Shown here: one piece after another, positions 17,097-26,178 of the stretch
Numbering within the stretch: position 1 is the stretch's first letter
Layout of the letters: each line of letters opens with the position of its first letter
Source of the DNA: Rubrivivax sp.
Lineage (GTDB): Bacteria; Pseudomonadota; Gammaproteobacteria; Burkholderiales; Burkholderiaceae_C
Assembly (NCBI GenBank): GCA_004210455.1
Contig: SEFA01000045.1
Span: 1-47,930 of the forward strand
Reading direction: 5' to 3'
Length of the DNA: 47,930 bases
Notes under the pieces: generated by a model
The model's database searches: none
Told to the model about the DNA's origin: nothing
The model's input: the letters and a program-made list of their open reading frames with translations, nothing else
Program-made: the position numbers and the translations under genes

Positions 17097-17819
17097 TCAG
17101 TGCCCGCCGCCCAGGTACGCCGCCTTCACCGCCGGATCGGTCCGCAACTTCTCCGCGGGCCCGTGCAGCGAGATGCGCCCGTTCTCCAGCACGTAGCCGT
17201 AGTCGGCCACCGCCAGCGCCGCCGCGGCGAACTGCTCCACCAGCAGCATCGTCACGCCCTCCGACTTCAGCCGCGCAATGATGCGGAACACCTCGTCCAC
17301 CAGGATGGGCGCCAGGCCCATCGACGGCTCGTCCAGCAGCACGACCTCGGGATTGAGCATGGTCGCGCGCGCCATCGCCAGCATCTGCTGCTCGCCGCCG
17401 GACAGCGTGCCCGCGAGCTGCAGGCGCCGCTCCTTCAGCCGCGGGAACAGCTCCATCGCCTTCTCGAGATCGGCCTCGACGTCGCCCTTGGGACGCGCGC
17501 CGGTGTAGCGCGGGAACGCGCCCAGCCGCAGATTGTCGGTGACGCTCATCGTCGCGAAGACGCGGCGACCCTCCGGCGAATGCGCCAACCCCAGCCGGGC
17601 GATGTGGTACGACTCCAGCCCGTCGATGCGCTTGCCGTTGAGCGTGATCTGCCCGGCGCTGGGCGCGATCATCCCGCTGACCGCGCGCATCGTCGTCGTC
17701 TTGCCCGCCCCGTTCGAGCCGATCAGGGTGACCACCTTGCCCTTGGGTACTTCCACCGAGATGCCGTGCAGCACCTCGACCTTGCCGTAGCCGGCATGCA
17801 GTTGTTCGATCTTCAGCAT
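17097..17819 (-). CDS. livF: Branched-chain amino acid ABC transporter ATPase LivF
   Basis: 240 aa from ATG 17819 (MLKIEQLHAGYG). Walker A GSNGAGKTT, signature LSGGEQQML, Walker B VVLLDEPSMGLAP and switch His replaced by Gln in LLVEQF, which is typical of LivF. The sequence ends in AAYLGGGH. It is the second nucleotide-binding subunit of a high-affinity branched-chain amino acid or related amide importer. It is the last gene of the minus-strand operon, 34 nt after the LivM-LivG gene. Confidence 0.95.
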   Translation of the reverse strand: MLKIEQLHAGYGKVEVLHGISVEVPKGKVVTLIGSNGAGKTTTMRAVSGMIAPSAGQITLNGKRIDGLESYHIARLGLAHSPEGRRVFATMSVTDNLRLGAFPRYTGARPKGDVEADLEKAMELFPRLKERRLQLAGTLSGGEQQMLAMARATMLNPEVVLLDEPSMGLAPILVDEVFRIIARLKSEGVTMLLVEQFAAAALAVADYGYVLENGRISLHGPAEKLRTDPAVKAAYLGGGH

Positions 17820-17853
17820 GTGCGTCCGTCCAGCTTCCCGTTCCGCTCGGCGC

Positions 17854-19809
17854 TCATGCCGGCTGCCCACCGAGGTAGGCCTCGATCACCTTCGGATCGG
17901 CCTGCACCTGCGCCGGCTTGCCCTCGGCGATCTTCTGGCCGAAGTCCAGCACCGACACCACGTCGCAGATGCCCATCACCACGTCCATGTGGTGTTCGAT
18001 CAGGATCACGGTGATGCCGTGGTCGCGGATCTTGCCGATGATGCGCATCAGCTCCTTGATGTCGGGCGCGGTCAGCCCCGCCGCCGGCTCGTCCAGCAGC
18101 AGCAGGCGCGGATCCAGCGCCAGCGCGCGGGCGATCTCCAGCAGCCGCTGCTTGCCGTAGGGCAGGTTGCGCGCTTCCTCGAACGCCAGGTCCGCCAGGC
18201 CGACGAACTCCAGCAGGCTCAATGCGCGCGCGCGCGCCTTGGCGTCTTCCTCCGTGTAGCGCGGCGAGTGCAGCGCCACCTGCACGAGGTTGCTGCCGAA
18301 GCTGTGGTGCAGCGCCACCATCACGTTGTGCAGCGCGCTCATCTCGCCGAACAGCTGCACGTTCTGGAAGGTCCGCGCGATGCCTGACAGCGCGATGTCC
18401 GCCGAGGTCCGCCCCACCAGCGAGCGGTCGACGAACTTCAGCTCGCCCGCCGTCGGCACGTAGATGCCGGTGAGCACGTTCATCATCGTGCTCTTGCCGG
18501 AACCGTTCGGCCCGATCAGGCCGTGGATGGTGCCGCGCCGCACCTGCAGGTCGACGTTGTTCAGCGCCTTCAGGCCGCCGAACTGCATCAGCACGCCGCG
18601 CGCGTCGATGAGGACCTCGTCGCCGCCGCCGGCGCCCGCACCGCCCGCGGCCTGGGAGATCGCGTCGGAGGGCTTCTCCCCGACCGGACCGCCCTCGCCC
18701 ACCGGCTTGGCCTTGAGGTGCATCGCGTTGCGCACGAAGCCGACGATGCCGTCCTGCAGGTAATACACGACGAACAGGGTGATCAGGCCGAAGATCGAGA
18801 GTCGCCAGTCCGTCATCGACTGCAGCACGAACGACAGCGCCGCCAGCGCGATGCTGCCGACCACCGGGATCGCGGCCTGCTTCAGGTCGACCTTGCCGCG
18901 GCGGTAGGCCACCACGGTGACGGCGGTCACCAGCATCGCGAAGATCACCGACACGTAGCGGAACAGTTCCAGGTCGTCGAGCAGCTTGGGCAGCACCACG
19001 ACGATCGCCGCGCCCAGCAGCGCGCCGGTGCGGGTCTTGCGGCCGCCCATGATGATCGCCAGCAGGAAGAAGACCGTCAGCTCGAAGTTGTAGGTGTTGG
19101 GCGAGATGTACTGCTCGGAGTAGGCGTACAGCGCGCCGGCCAGGCCGGCCAGGCCGGCGCTGATCACGAAGGCGTAGACCTTGTAGCGGTAGACCGAGAC
19201 GCCCATGCAGTCCGACGCCACCGGGCTGCCGCGCAACGCCTCGAACGCGCGCCCGAGGTGCGAGCGCAGCACGCGGTGCACGAACACCAGCGAGGCGATC
19301 AGCATCGCCACGACCAGCCAGTAGTACTCGTCCTCCGTCATCGTGTGGCCCATCAGCTGGGGCTTGGTGAGCGTGATGCCCATGGGCCCGTTCGTCAGGA
19401 AGTCCATCTCGTTGATGAGGATCTGGATGATGGTGCCGAAGGCCAGCGTCACCATGGCGAGGTAGGGGCCGGTCACGCGCAGCGCGGGCAGCGCCAGCAG
19501 CGCGCCGAAGCCCGCCGTCACCGCGATCGCGGCCGGCAGCGTCACGTAGATCGGCAGGCCGAACTTCATGACCAGCACCCCGGCCGTGTAGGCGCCGACG
19601 CCGAACAGCCCCGCGTGGCCCAGCGACACCTGGCCGGTGTAGCCCACCACGATGTCCAGCCCGAACAGGACGATCGCGTAGATCAGGATCGTCTCGACCA
19701 GGTGGATGTAATACGGGTTGCCGGAGACCAGCGGGAAGGCGATCAGCGCGACCAGCGCGATCGCGCCGGCCACCAGCCGCTTCGGGTTCATCTTTGCAAT
19801 GGCGCTCAT
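17854..19809 (-). CDS. livM-livG: LivM-LivG fusion: permease plus ATPase of branched-chain amino acid ABC transporter
   Basis: 651 aa in one reading frame. Residues about 1-330 are the LivM permease (LFGLDIVVGYTGQVSLGHAG, then the EALRGSPVASDCMGVSVYRYK coupling region). An additional hydrophobic segment (about 310-365) follows, then a Gly/Ala-rich linker (GGAGAGGGDE), and residues about 400-651 are LivG with Walker A GPNGSGKST, signature LPYGKQRLLEIARAL, Walker B LLLLDEPAAGL and His switch LIEHHMD. Fusion ties one membrane subunit to one ATPase, leaving LivH and LivF as separate partners. The start lies 4 nt after the LivH stop. Confidence 0.95.
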   Translation of the reverse strand: MSAIAKMNPKRLVAGAIALVALIAFPLVSGNPYYIHLVETILIYAIVLFGLDIVVGYTGQVSLGHAGLFGVGAYTAGVLVMKFGLPIYVTLPAAIAVTAGFGALLALPALRVTGPYLAMVTLAFGTIIQILINEMDFLTNGPMGITLTKPQLMGHTMTEDEYYWLVVAMLIASLVFVHRVLRSHLGRAFEALRGSPVASDCMGVSVYRYKVYAFVISAGLAGLAGALYAYSEQYISPNTYNFELTVFFLLAIIMGGRKTRTGALLGAAIVVVLPKLLDDLELFRYVSVIFAMLVTAVTVVAYRRGKVDLKQAAIPVVGSIALAALSFVLQSMTDWRLSIFGLITLFVVYYLQDGIVGFVRNAMHLKAKPVGEGGPVGEKPSDAISQAAGGAGAGGGDEVLIDARGVLMQFGGLKALNNVDLQVRRGTIHGLIGPNGSGKSTMMNVLTGIYVPTAGELKFVDRSLVGRTSADIALSGIARTFQNVQLFGEMSALHNVMVALHHSFGSNLVQVALHSPRYTEEDAKARARALSLLEFVGLADLAFEEARNLPYGKQRLLEIARALALDPRLLLLDEPAAGLTAPDIKELMRIIGKIRDHGITVILIEHHMDVVMGICDVVSVLDFGQKIAEGKPAQVQADPKVIEAYLGGQPA

Positions 19810-19813
19810 GGGC

Positions 19814-20689
19814 TCAGACCTTCTTGATCGCGGTCTTGCCGAACAGGCCGGCCGGCTTGAAGGCCAGCACGATCAGCAGCAGCACGAGGCCCGGCACGTC
19901 CTTGTAGCCGGTGGACAGGTAGAAGCCGGTGGTCGTCTCGGCGATGCCGAGGATGATCCCGCCGACGACGATGCCCATGCCCGAGGTCAGCCCGCCGATG
20001 ATGGCCACGGCGAAGGCCTTCAGGCCCAGCACCGCGCCCATCGTGGCGCCGGTCAGCGTGAGCGGCGCGATCAGCACGCCGGCAAAGGCCGCCGTCAGCG
20101 ACGACAGCGCATAGGAGAAGGTGATCACCAGCCCGGTGTTGATGCCCATCAGCTTGGCGGCGTCGCGGTCGTTGAAGGTCGCGACGACGGCACGGCCGTA
20201 GATCGAGCGGCGGTTGAAGAGCTCGACCGCCAGCATCATCGCCAGCGCGCCGCCGACGACCAGGATCTCCATCGGCAGCACGTTCGCACCGAGGAACTTG
20301 ATCGGCGCTTCCGGCAGCGGCGAGGGGAACTTCAGGTCGTCGCGGCCCCAGACGTTCTCGGCCACGTTCTTGAAGATGATGCCCAGCGCGATGGTGGACA
20401 TGATCCAGCCGAACTCCGACTTGATCTTGATGGCGGGCCGCACGCCGATGCGTTCGACGAAGGCGCCCTGCAGCGCGCCGAACAGGCACACGATCGGGAT
20501 CATGAGCCAGTAGTTGACGCCGTGGCCGACGAGGGTCAGGCCGACCAGCGCGCCGAGCATCAGCGCGTCGCCCTGGCCGAAGTTGAGGGTGTCGGAAGTC
20601 GAGAAAGTCAGCTGGTAGCCGAAGGCGATGACCGCGTAGATCATGCCGAGCGCGATGCCGCTGAACACCAGTTGGGTCAGGATCTGCAT
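19814..20689 (-). CDS. livH: Branched-chain amino acid ABC transporter permease LivH
   Basis: 291 aa, about eight membrane spans. Typical LivH features are the N-terminal QLVFSGIALGMIYAVIAFGY, the SDTLNFGQGDALMLGAL segment, the cytoplasmic coupling loop with GRAVVATFNDRDAAKLMGIN, and the C-terminal GLVLLLIVLAFKPAGLFGK. It pairs with the LivM half of the downstream fusion to form the membrane channel. It lies about 90 bp after the binding-protein gene, with a hairpin in between that may lower its expression relative to the binding protein. Confidence 0.95.
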   Translation of the reverse strand: MQILTQLVFSGIALGMIYAVIAFGYQLTFSTSDTLNFGQGDALMLGALVGLTLVGHGVNYWLMIPIVCLFGALQGAFVERIGVRPAIKIKSEFGWIMSTIALGIIFKNVAENVWGRDDLKFPSPLPEAPIKFLGANVLPMEILVVGGALAMMLAVELFNRRSIYGRAVVATFNDRDAAKLMGINTGLVITFSYALSSLTAAFAGVLIAPLTLTGATMGAVLGLKAFAVAIIGGLTSGMGIVVGGIILGIAETTTGFYLSTGYKDVPGLVLLLIVLAFKPAGLFGKTAIKKV

Positions 20690-20744
20690 ACGGAGTCCGG
20701 GACTGCGGGAGAAACGAGGGCGCCGTCGCGAGGACGGCGCGCGG

Positions 20745-20771
20745 AAAAACGGCCGCGCGAGGCGGCCGTTT
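20745..20771 (-). terminator. Hairpin with short T-run between livK and livH
   Basis: On the minus strand AAACGGCCGC, a 5-nt loop and GCGGCCGTTT (20771-20747) are followed by TT, giving a run of five T. It follows the binding-protein stop by 8 nt and precedes the permease gene. Probably a partial terminator that makes binding protein more abundant than the permease/ATPase subunits. Confidence 0.65.
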
Positions 20772-20778
20772 CACGGGG

Positions 20779-22011
20779 TCACTTCTTCTGCGGCATCGCA
20801 CCCTTGGCGTTGACGTCCTTGACCTTGACCTCGGACGCGGCCTTGAAGTCGGCGTCGTAGGCGTAGACCACACGCTGGCCCTTCACTTCGCCGAACACCG
20901 GGATGTTGGCGGTGATGGCCTCATGGTCCGTCTTGGTGAACGGCTTGTTGTAGGTCGTCACGACGCCTTCGACCGGGGTCTTCAGGTCTTCGAGCGCGGC
21001 CTTGACCTTGGGGCCGTCGGTGCCGCCGGCCTGCTTGATCGCGGCGGCCAGCAGGTAGATCGAGTCGTAGCCCTGCGCGGCCGACACCGGCGAATCGATG
21101 CGGCTGTTCTTCGGGTTGAAGGTCTTCAGGTAGTTGACGATGAAGGCCTGGCGCTTGGGCGTGGTCGGTTCCTGGATGAAGGTCTGCGGCATGCGCGCGC
21201 CTTCCCCGCCGGGGCCGGCGTTGTCGATGTAGTTGGCCATCGACAGCGTCCAGCTGCCGACCATGGGCACCTTCCAGCCGAGCTTGGTCATGCCGTTGGC
21301 AATCTGCGCGAGCTCGGGCCCGATGCCGTAGGTCAGGATGGCCTCGGCGCCGGCTTCCTTGGCCTTGAGCAGCTGGGCCGTCATGTCGACGTCCTTGATG
21401 TTGAACTTCTCGACGGCGACCGGCTTGACGCCCTTGAGTTCCAGCGCCTTCTCCAGGTCGGCGCGGCCGAGCTGGCCGTAGTTGGTCGAGTCGGCCAGGA
21501 TGGCGACCTTCTTGAAGCCGCGGCGGGTGATGGCTTCCTCCACGATCATCGGCGCCTGGATGGAGTCGTGGGCGGCGTTGCGGAAGACGTAGTTGTCGGG
21601 TGCGTCCTTGAACTGCTGGGTGATCACGGAGCCGGTGGCCACGTTGTTCATCACCGGGATCTTGGCGTCCTGGTAGAAGCGCTGGGCGGCCAGGGCGACG
21701 CCGGTGTTGATGAAGCCGACGGTGGCGGTGACCTTCTCGCGGTTGATCAGCTCCTGGGCGATCTGGACGCCGCGTTCGTTTTTCGCTTCGTCGTCGCGTT
21801 CGACCAGCAGGATCTGCCGGCCCAAGACCCCGCCGTTCTTGTTGATTTCCTGGGCCGCCAATCGCACACCGTCGCGCATGCTGACGCCCATCGACGACGA
21901 GCCGCCGGTGAAGGGTCCCGAGACGCCGATCTTGATCGGGTCGGCCGCGAGGGCGGCGAAGCTGGCGGCGGCCAGTGCGGTAGCGGTGATCCAACGCGCG
22001 CTGAACTTCAT
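20779..22011 (-). CDS. livK: Branched-chain amino acid ABC transporter substrate-binding protein
   Basis: 410 aa from ATG 22011, with GGAGAC upstream. Signal peptide MKFSARWITATALAAASFAALA followed by ADPIKIGVSGPFTGGSSSMG, the start of a type I periplasmic binding domain (Leu/Ile/Val-binding, PF13458). Later blocks: NKNGGVLGRQILLVERDDEA, ILADSTNYGQLGRADLEKAL, and ILTYGIGPELAQIANGM in the second lobe. It delivers the ligand to LivH/LivM. Ligand type (branched-chain amino acids, or amides/urea for related systems) cannot be settled by eye. First gene of the operon; its promoter must lie in 22012-22259. Confidence 0.92.
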   Translation of the reverse strand: MKFSARWITATALAAASFAALAADPIKIGVSGPFTGGSSSMGVSMRDGVRLAAQEINKNGGVLGRQILLVERDDEAKNERGVQIAQELINREKVTATVGFINTGVALAAQRFYQDAKIPVMNNVATGSVITQQFKDAPDNYVFRNAAHDSIQAPMIVEEAITRRGFKKVAILADSTNYGQLGRADLEKALELKGVKPVAVEKFNIKDVDMTAQLLKAKEAGAEAILTYGIGPELAQIANGMTKLGWKVPMVGSWTLSMANYIDNAGPGGEGARMPQTFIQEPTTPKRQAFIVNYLKTFNPKNSRIDSPVSAAQGYDSIYLLAAAIKQAGGTDGPKVKAALEDLKTPVEGVVTTYNKPFTKTDHEAITANIPVFGEVKGQRVVYAYDADFKAASEVKVKDVNAKGAMPQKK

Positions 22012-22170
22012 GTTTGTCTCCGAATGGTCTTTGTGCATGAGGGGTCGGAATGCCAACCCGCCAACGAGGAAGCCGTCAGACAACAAACGGCCCGTCGTTG
22101 GGCGTCAGCCTTCTCGGCACATGGTGCATCAAGCGTGTCGAATTGCACGCATGCCACTACTTACTCGGAA

Positions 22171-22184
22171 ACCCCGATCGGGGT
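22171..22184. repeat. 14-bp perfect palindrome upstream of liv operon
   Basis: ACCCCGATCGGGGT, 160 bp upstream of the binding-protein start and 76 bp beyond the Fic gene stop. It could be an operator for the liv operon or a 3' hairpin of the Fic gene. There is no T-run. Confidence 0.3.
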
Positions 22185-22259
22185 GTTCAGCGTCGTGTCA
22201 GGGAGTTGGACGTGTGGACGCGGCGCGCCAGGACGGTGCATCCACGGGCGTTGCGGCAG

Positions 22260-23252
22260 TCACGCGATGAAGGCCGCCGCATGCCTGCCGGTGGGTCGCC
22301 GACCGGAGGTGACGTACTCGGCCAGATGATCGCTGACCGCGTCAGCGTCGAAGCCGTCCGCCTTCATGACGTCGGACACCCGACTCGCACGCACGACCGA
22401 CTTCGCATAGGCACGGATGAAGGTCCTTTCGAGGACGCGAGCGCTGCCGAGTTCATAGAACGCCACCATGCCGCGGAGGTACTCGGCCTTGTCGACATCG
22501 ACGTAGGACAGCGGCAGCATCCCCGACTCCAGCAAGGGCAGATTGGCGGCGATGCGCGCGGTCCGCTTGTTGCCGTTCGCGAAGGATTGGATGTAGGCCA
22601 TGCGGGTCAGCAGATAGAAAGACGCCTGAACAGGGTGCAAGGTGCGGGCGACAGCCATCACCTGCCCGAGCAGCGAGGTGGCATGACCTGTCCCCGGTCG
22701 GAACGGCGGCAGGTAGGCTGACTGGCGCAGACGGATGTCCTGGAACTCGCGTGGCTTTCCGCGCTGTTCGAGCGGCAGGAAATGATCGGACCCGCAGACC
22801 TCCGCCAGACCATGGTCGTCGGTCAGCAACGCATGCATCCTGCAGACGTTGTCGACGCTCCATTCGCGATGGGACCAGAGATGCTCCGCGACCCGCTGAT
22901 GGTTGAGCGCGAGCACGGCCTCGTCCATCGGCTTGGATGGATTGCGCTCGCCGCGCTTGAGCAAGGCGGCGGTGTCGAGGACCGAATAGCTGCTGCCCTC
23001 CAGCAAAGAGGACGCCCAGGTGAAGTCGACGAGGAAGTCGGCGAGGAACGCGCGATCGAGCGGCCGGGCAAGCGCCTGGATGAAGCCGCAGCGCCCGGCC
23101 CGCATCGGAGAGAGTCCGGGCTCGGGATCGAGGAACTCATCGCGGAAGGGGGCGGCCGGCCGTGCGTCCGCGGGGAGCGAGAAGTGACGATCTTCTTCGA
23201 GGAATCGGGGAGCCGCCGGCGTGGGGCGGTCAAGGACAGCGTCGTTCTGCAT
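22260..23252 (-). CDS. Fic-family protein with altered active-site motif
   Basis: 330 aa. GAGAGG precedes ATG 23252. The Fic core is at 221-234: IQSFANGNKRTARI. Compared with HxFx(D/E)GN(G/K)RxxR, the Phe, GN, Lys/Arg and final Arg are kept, but the catalytic His is Gln222 and the metal-binding acid is Asn226. An N-terminal (S/T)xxxE(G/N) inhibitory motif is present as SSLLEG (81-86), as in class II Fic proteins. A C-terminal helical region (about 270-330) may be a winged helix. Canonical Fic proteins AMPylate protein hydroxyls. Without the His this one may be inactive or use another chemistry. It lies alone between the liv operon and an MFS gene. Confidence 0.85.
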   Translation of the reverse strand: MQNDAVLDRPTPAAPRFLEEDRHFSLPADARPAAPFRDEFLDPEPGLSPMRAGRCGFIQALARPLDRAFLADFLVDFTWASSLLEGSSYSVLDTAALLKRGERNPSKPMDEAVLALNHQRVAEHLWSHREWSVDNVCRMHALLTDDHGLAEVCGSDHFLPLEQRGKPREFQDIRLRQSAYLPPFRPGTGHATSLLGQVMAVARTLHPVQASFYLLTRMAYIQSFANGNKRTARIAANLPLLESGMLPLSYVDVDKAEYLRGMVAFYELGSARVLERTFIRAYAKSVVRASRVSDVMKADGFDADAVSDHLAEYVTSGRRPTGRHAAAFIA

Positions 23253-23324
23253 GGAGCCTCTCAGGAATCACGAGAGGCTGGATTCTTCGGAATCGTGCGC
23301 AGCGCGAAATGACCTAAAGCTGCC

Positions 23325-24563
23325 TCATTGAACCAGCCCGCGTTGGCGGGCCTGTAGCGTCCATGCGGCCATCGCGGCAGCGAGCAAGACGATCAGCGCA
23401 TACCCCACGAGCGCCCCCCATCCGCTGTGATCCCAGAACCATCCGCCCATCGCGCCGAGGGTGCTGGAGCCGATGTAGTACGCGAGCAGATACAGCGACG
23501 CCGCATGTCCCTTGCTGCGGCCGCCGAGCGCGCCGACCCAGGCGCTGCTGACCGAGTGCGCGACGAAGAAACCGATCGTCAGCAGCACGATGCCGACGAT
23601 CACCGCCGGCAGCCAGGTCGTCAGCGTGAGCAGCACGCCGGCGATCGCCAGTGCGATGCCGGAGAGCAGCGCCGGCGCGCGGCCGAAGCGGTCGGACAGT
23701 CCTCCCGCCGTCGCGGACGCGGCGATGCCGAACAGGTAGGCGCAGAAGATCAGGCCGATCGCGCTCTGGCTCAGCGAGAACGGCGCGCGCATCAGCCGGA
23801 AGCCGGCGTAGTTGTAGACCGCGACGAACATGCCCATCATCAGGAAACCCATCGCGAACAGCAGCGGCAGCATCGGATGCGTCAGGTGCCCGCGCCACGC
23901 CGCCACGTGCTCGGAGAGCTTCACGCCGGTCCGGCGCACGAAGTGCTTGGACGGCGGCAGCAGGAACCAGAAGCCGATCGCCGCCGCCAGGCCCAGCACG
24001 CTGACGATGAACAGCGCCGGCCGCCAGCCGAAGGCATCGCTCAGCACGCTCACGCCGACGCGGCCCATCATCCCGCCGAAGGCCGTGCCGCCGACGTACT
24101 GGCCCATCGCGCGGCCCAGTCCCTTGGGATGGATCTCCTCGGCCAGGTAGGCCATCGCCACCGCCGGCACGCCGCCGAGCACCAGGCCCTCGATCGCCCG
24201 CGCGACCAGCATGCCGTGCCAGCTCGGCACGACCGACGCGATCAGGTTCAGCACCGCGGCCATCGCCATCGACGCGAACATCAGCCGCTTGCGGTCCATG
24301 CTCTCGGACAGCGCGCCCGCGCACAGGATCGCGAACGCCAGCGCGCCCGTCGCCAGCGACAGCGACAAGGCGCTGGCCGCCGCGCCGACGTGGAACTCCG
24401 CCGCGAACAGCGGCAGCAGCGGCTGCACGCTGTAGAGCAGCGAAAAGGTCGTGAAGCCCGCCAGGAACAGCGCGAACGCGATGCGCCGGTAGGCGGTGGT
24501 GCCGGGCTCGGCGTAGTCGTGGAGAGAGGCGGCGGCACTCGCCGCGCCCGGGGGACTGCTCAT
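23325..24563 (-). CDS. Major facilitator superfamily transporter (YnfM-like)
   Basis: 412 aa with about 12 hydrophobic segments. Loop 2-3 contains the MFS motif as GALSESMDRKRLM and the corresponding C-half loop has GGLSDRFGRAPAL. The N-terminal LLYSVQPLLPLFAAEFHVG and the VPAVAMAYLAEEIHPKGLGRAMG segment are typical of the YnfM/arabinose-efflux-like exporter group. Probably a proton-driven exporter of small molecules; substrate unknown. It begins 76 bp after the UbiH-like gene on the same strand and may be cotranscribed. No good ribosome-binding site is visible. Confidence 0.9.
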   Translation of the reverse strand: MSSPPGAASAAASLHDYAEPGTTAYRRIAFALFLAGFTTFSLLYSVQPLLPLFAAEFHVGAAASALSLSLATGALAFAILCAGALSESMDRKRLMFASMAMAAVLNLIASVVPSWHGMLVARAIEGLVLGGVPAVAMAYLAEEIHPKGLGRAMGQYVGGTAFGGMMGRVGVSVLSDAFGWRPALFIVSVLGLAAAIGFWFLLPPSKHFVRRTGVKLSEHVAAWRGHLTHPMLPLLFAMGFLMMGMFVAVYNYAGFRLMRAPFSLSQSAIGLIFCAYLFGIAASATAGGLSDRFGRAPALLSGIALAIAGVLLTLTTWLPAVIVGIVLLTIGFFVAHSVSSAWVGALGGRSKGHAASLYLLAYYIGSSTLGAMGGWFWDHSGWGALVGYALIVLLAAAMAAWTLQARQRGLVQ

Positions 24564-24639
24564 GGGAAGGGGCGCGATCGGCCGCGGCTCAACGGGAGGA
24601 TAGGCAGGAGGGCTCGGCGGAACAGCGCGGCATCGCGGC

Positions 24640-25920
24640 TCATCGCCGGCCGAACATCATCTGCCCGGCCAGCGCGCGCTTGAGCGGCGGCAGCGCCTGC
24701 AGCGCGGCGAGGCCCAGACCTCGCGCCGCCGGCAGTCCCGGCCAGCGCCAGGCGAAGGTGCGCGCGAGGAAGTCGGTCGTGAGGATGGTCGCCCAGCGGT
24801 CCGGCGCGCGCTGCCACTCGACGCGCCGCAGCGCCGTGTCGATGCGCGGATCGCGCCGCAGCGCCTCGACCAGCGCGAAGGCGTCGCGCAGGCCGAGGTT
24901 GAGGCCCTGCCCGGCCACCGGGTGCAGCGTCTGCGCGGCGTTGCCGATGCGGATGCGGCGACCTTCGACCAGCGTGCGTTCGGCGTTCAGGCCCAGCGGG
25001 AAACACTTCAGCGGACCGATGCCTTGCAGCCGGCCGACGCGGTCCGGCAGTTGCTGCTGGATCACCGTCATTCGCTGCGCATCGGTCAGGCCGGTGACCT
25101 CGTCTTCGTCCTGCGGCTGGCACCAGATCAGCGCGGCGCGGCGTTGGCCGTCACGGTCCGGCAGCGGCAGCAACGCCAGCGGGCCGCGCCGCGTGAAGCG
25201 CTCGTAGGCCACGCCTGTCGGGCTGTCCGGCGACAAGGTCACCGTGCCCACCCAGGCGTTCTGCTTGTAGTCGTGCGCGAGCGCCTTGCGCGCCTGGTCG
25301 GAGAACACGCCGCCCTCGGCGACCACCGCCAGATCGAAACGTTCGGCGATGCCGGCGTCGATCTCGACCTCGTCGGGACGGTCCTGCTTGATGCCGTCCA
25401 CGGCCTGGCCGAAACGGCTGATCAGTCGCTTCGGTTCCAGCGCGCTCGCCTGCTGCCAGGCGGCCTGCAAGGGGGCCACGAGTTGCCCGTAGGCGAGCAC
25501 CGCACCGAGCTGCGGCACCGACTGCTCGGCGGCAGTGAGGTGGACTTCAGGCTCGCCCGACGGGCCGAACCAGGGACTGGAGAGCGTCGGCGGCGCCTGG
25601 CTCACGTGGACTTCGCGGATCGCCTGCGACTGCGCCGCGGGCCACACGCGCAGCCGCTGCAGCAATTGCACGCTGCCCAGCGACAGCGCGATGGTCCGCG
25701 GATCGCCGGAGACGTCGCGCTCGAGCGGCCGGGCGTCGAAGAGGCTCACCTGCGCCTGCGGCAGGTAACGCGCCGCGAGCAGCGCCAGCGCCAGGCCCGC
25801 CGGGCCCGCGCCGATCACCGCGAGACGCAGCGGCGGCGCATTCCCGTCGAACGAGGCGTCGAAGGCATCAGCGGCCGGCAAGGCGGCGGAAGTGGCATCG
25901 GAGACTGGAGACTGGGACAT
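24640..25920 (-). CDS. UbiH/UbiF/COQ6-family FAD-dependent hydroxylase
   Basis: 426 aa. The FAD Rossmann motif is in LRLAVIGAGPAGLALALLAAR (about 31-51), followed by FDARPLERDVSGDPRTIAL with the conserved Arg-Thr. The second FAD block is IRIGNAAQTLHPVAGQGLNLGLRDAF, nearly the UbiH form. This family hydroxylates the aromatic ring of ubiquinone precursors (C5, C6 or C8 positions). Which position this one serves is not clear. It precedes the MFS gene; no other ubiquinone gene lies nearby. Confidence 0.88.
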   Translation of the reverse strand: MSQSPVSDATSAALPAADAFDASFDGNAPPLRLAVIGAGPAGLALALLAARYLPQAQVSLFDARPLERDVSGDPRTIALSLGSVQLLQRLRVWPAAQSQAIREVHVSQAPPTLSSPWFGPSGEPEVHLTAAEQSVPQLGAVLAYGQLVAPLQAAWQQASALEPKRLISRFGQAVDGIKQDRPDEVEIDAGIAERFDLAVVAEGGVFSDQARKALAHDYKQNAWVGTVTLSPDSPTGVAYERFTRRGPLALLPLPDRDGQRRAALIWCQPQDEDEVTGLTDAQRMTVIQQQLPDRVGRLQGIGPLKCFPLGLNAERTLVEGRRIRIGNAAQTLHPVAGQGLNLGLRDAFALVEALRRDPRIDTALRRVEWQRAPDRWATILTTDFLARTFAWRWPGLPAARGLGLAALQALPPLKRALAGQMMFGRR

Positions 25921-26013
25921 GACGTCGACCCGGAAACTGATGCCGGCTGCGTCAGGCGGCCGGCTGCGGATGACTATAGCGCCGGCCTTCCCTGCACCGA
26001 GATGAGCGTGCGA

Positions 26014-26133
26014 CCCTCACCCCTACCCTCTCCCGCAGTGCGGGAGAGGGGGAAAGAGCAGCGAGCGTTGCGAACGGAGCCAGTCGGACTCCCTCTCCCG
26101 CACTGCGGGAGAGGGCGAGGGCGGGGGTGAGGG
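26014..26133. repeat. Palindromic dispersed repeat (two hairpins, MITE/REP-like)
   Basis: A 120-bp element with inverted ends (CCCTCACCCC ... GGGGGTGAGGG) and two strong hairpins, CCCTCTCCCGC/GCGGGAGAGGG at 26026-26050 (loop AGT) and 26091-26115 (loop ACT). The right half is the reverse complement of the left. A single-hairpin relative is at 45539-45574. It lies between phoD and the UbiH-like gene and might also stop phoD transcription. Confidence 0.85.
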
Positions 26134-26178
26134 CTGCGGTCTATCGCCGCACGGCCGACGCGGACCGCGATCAGATCG

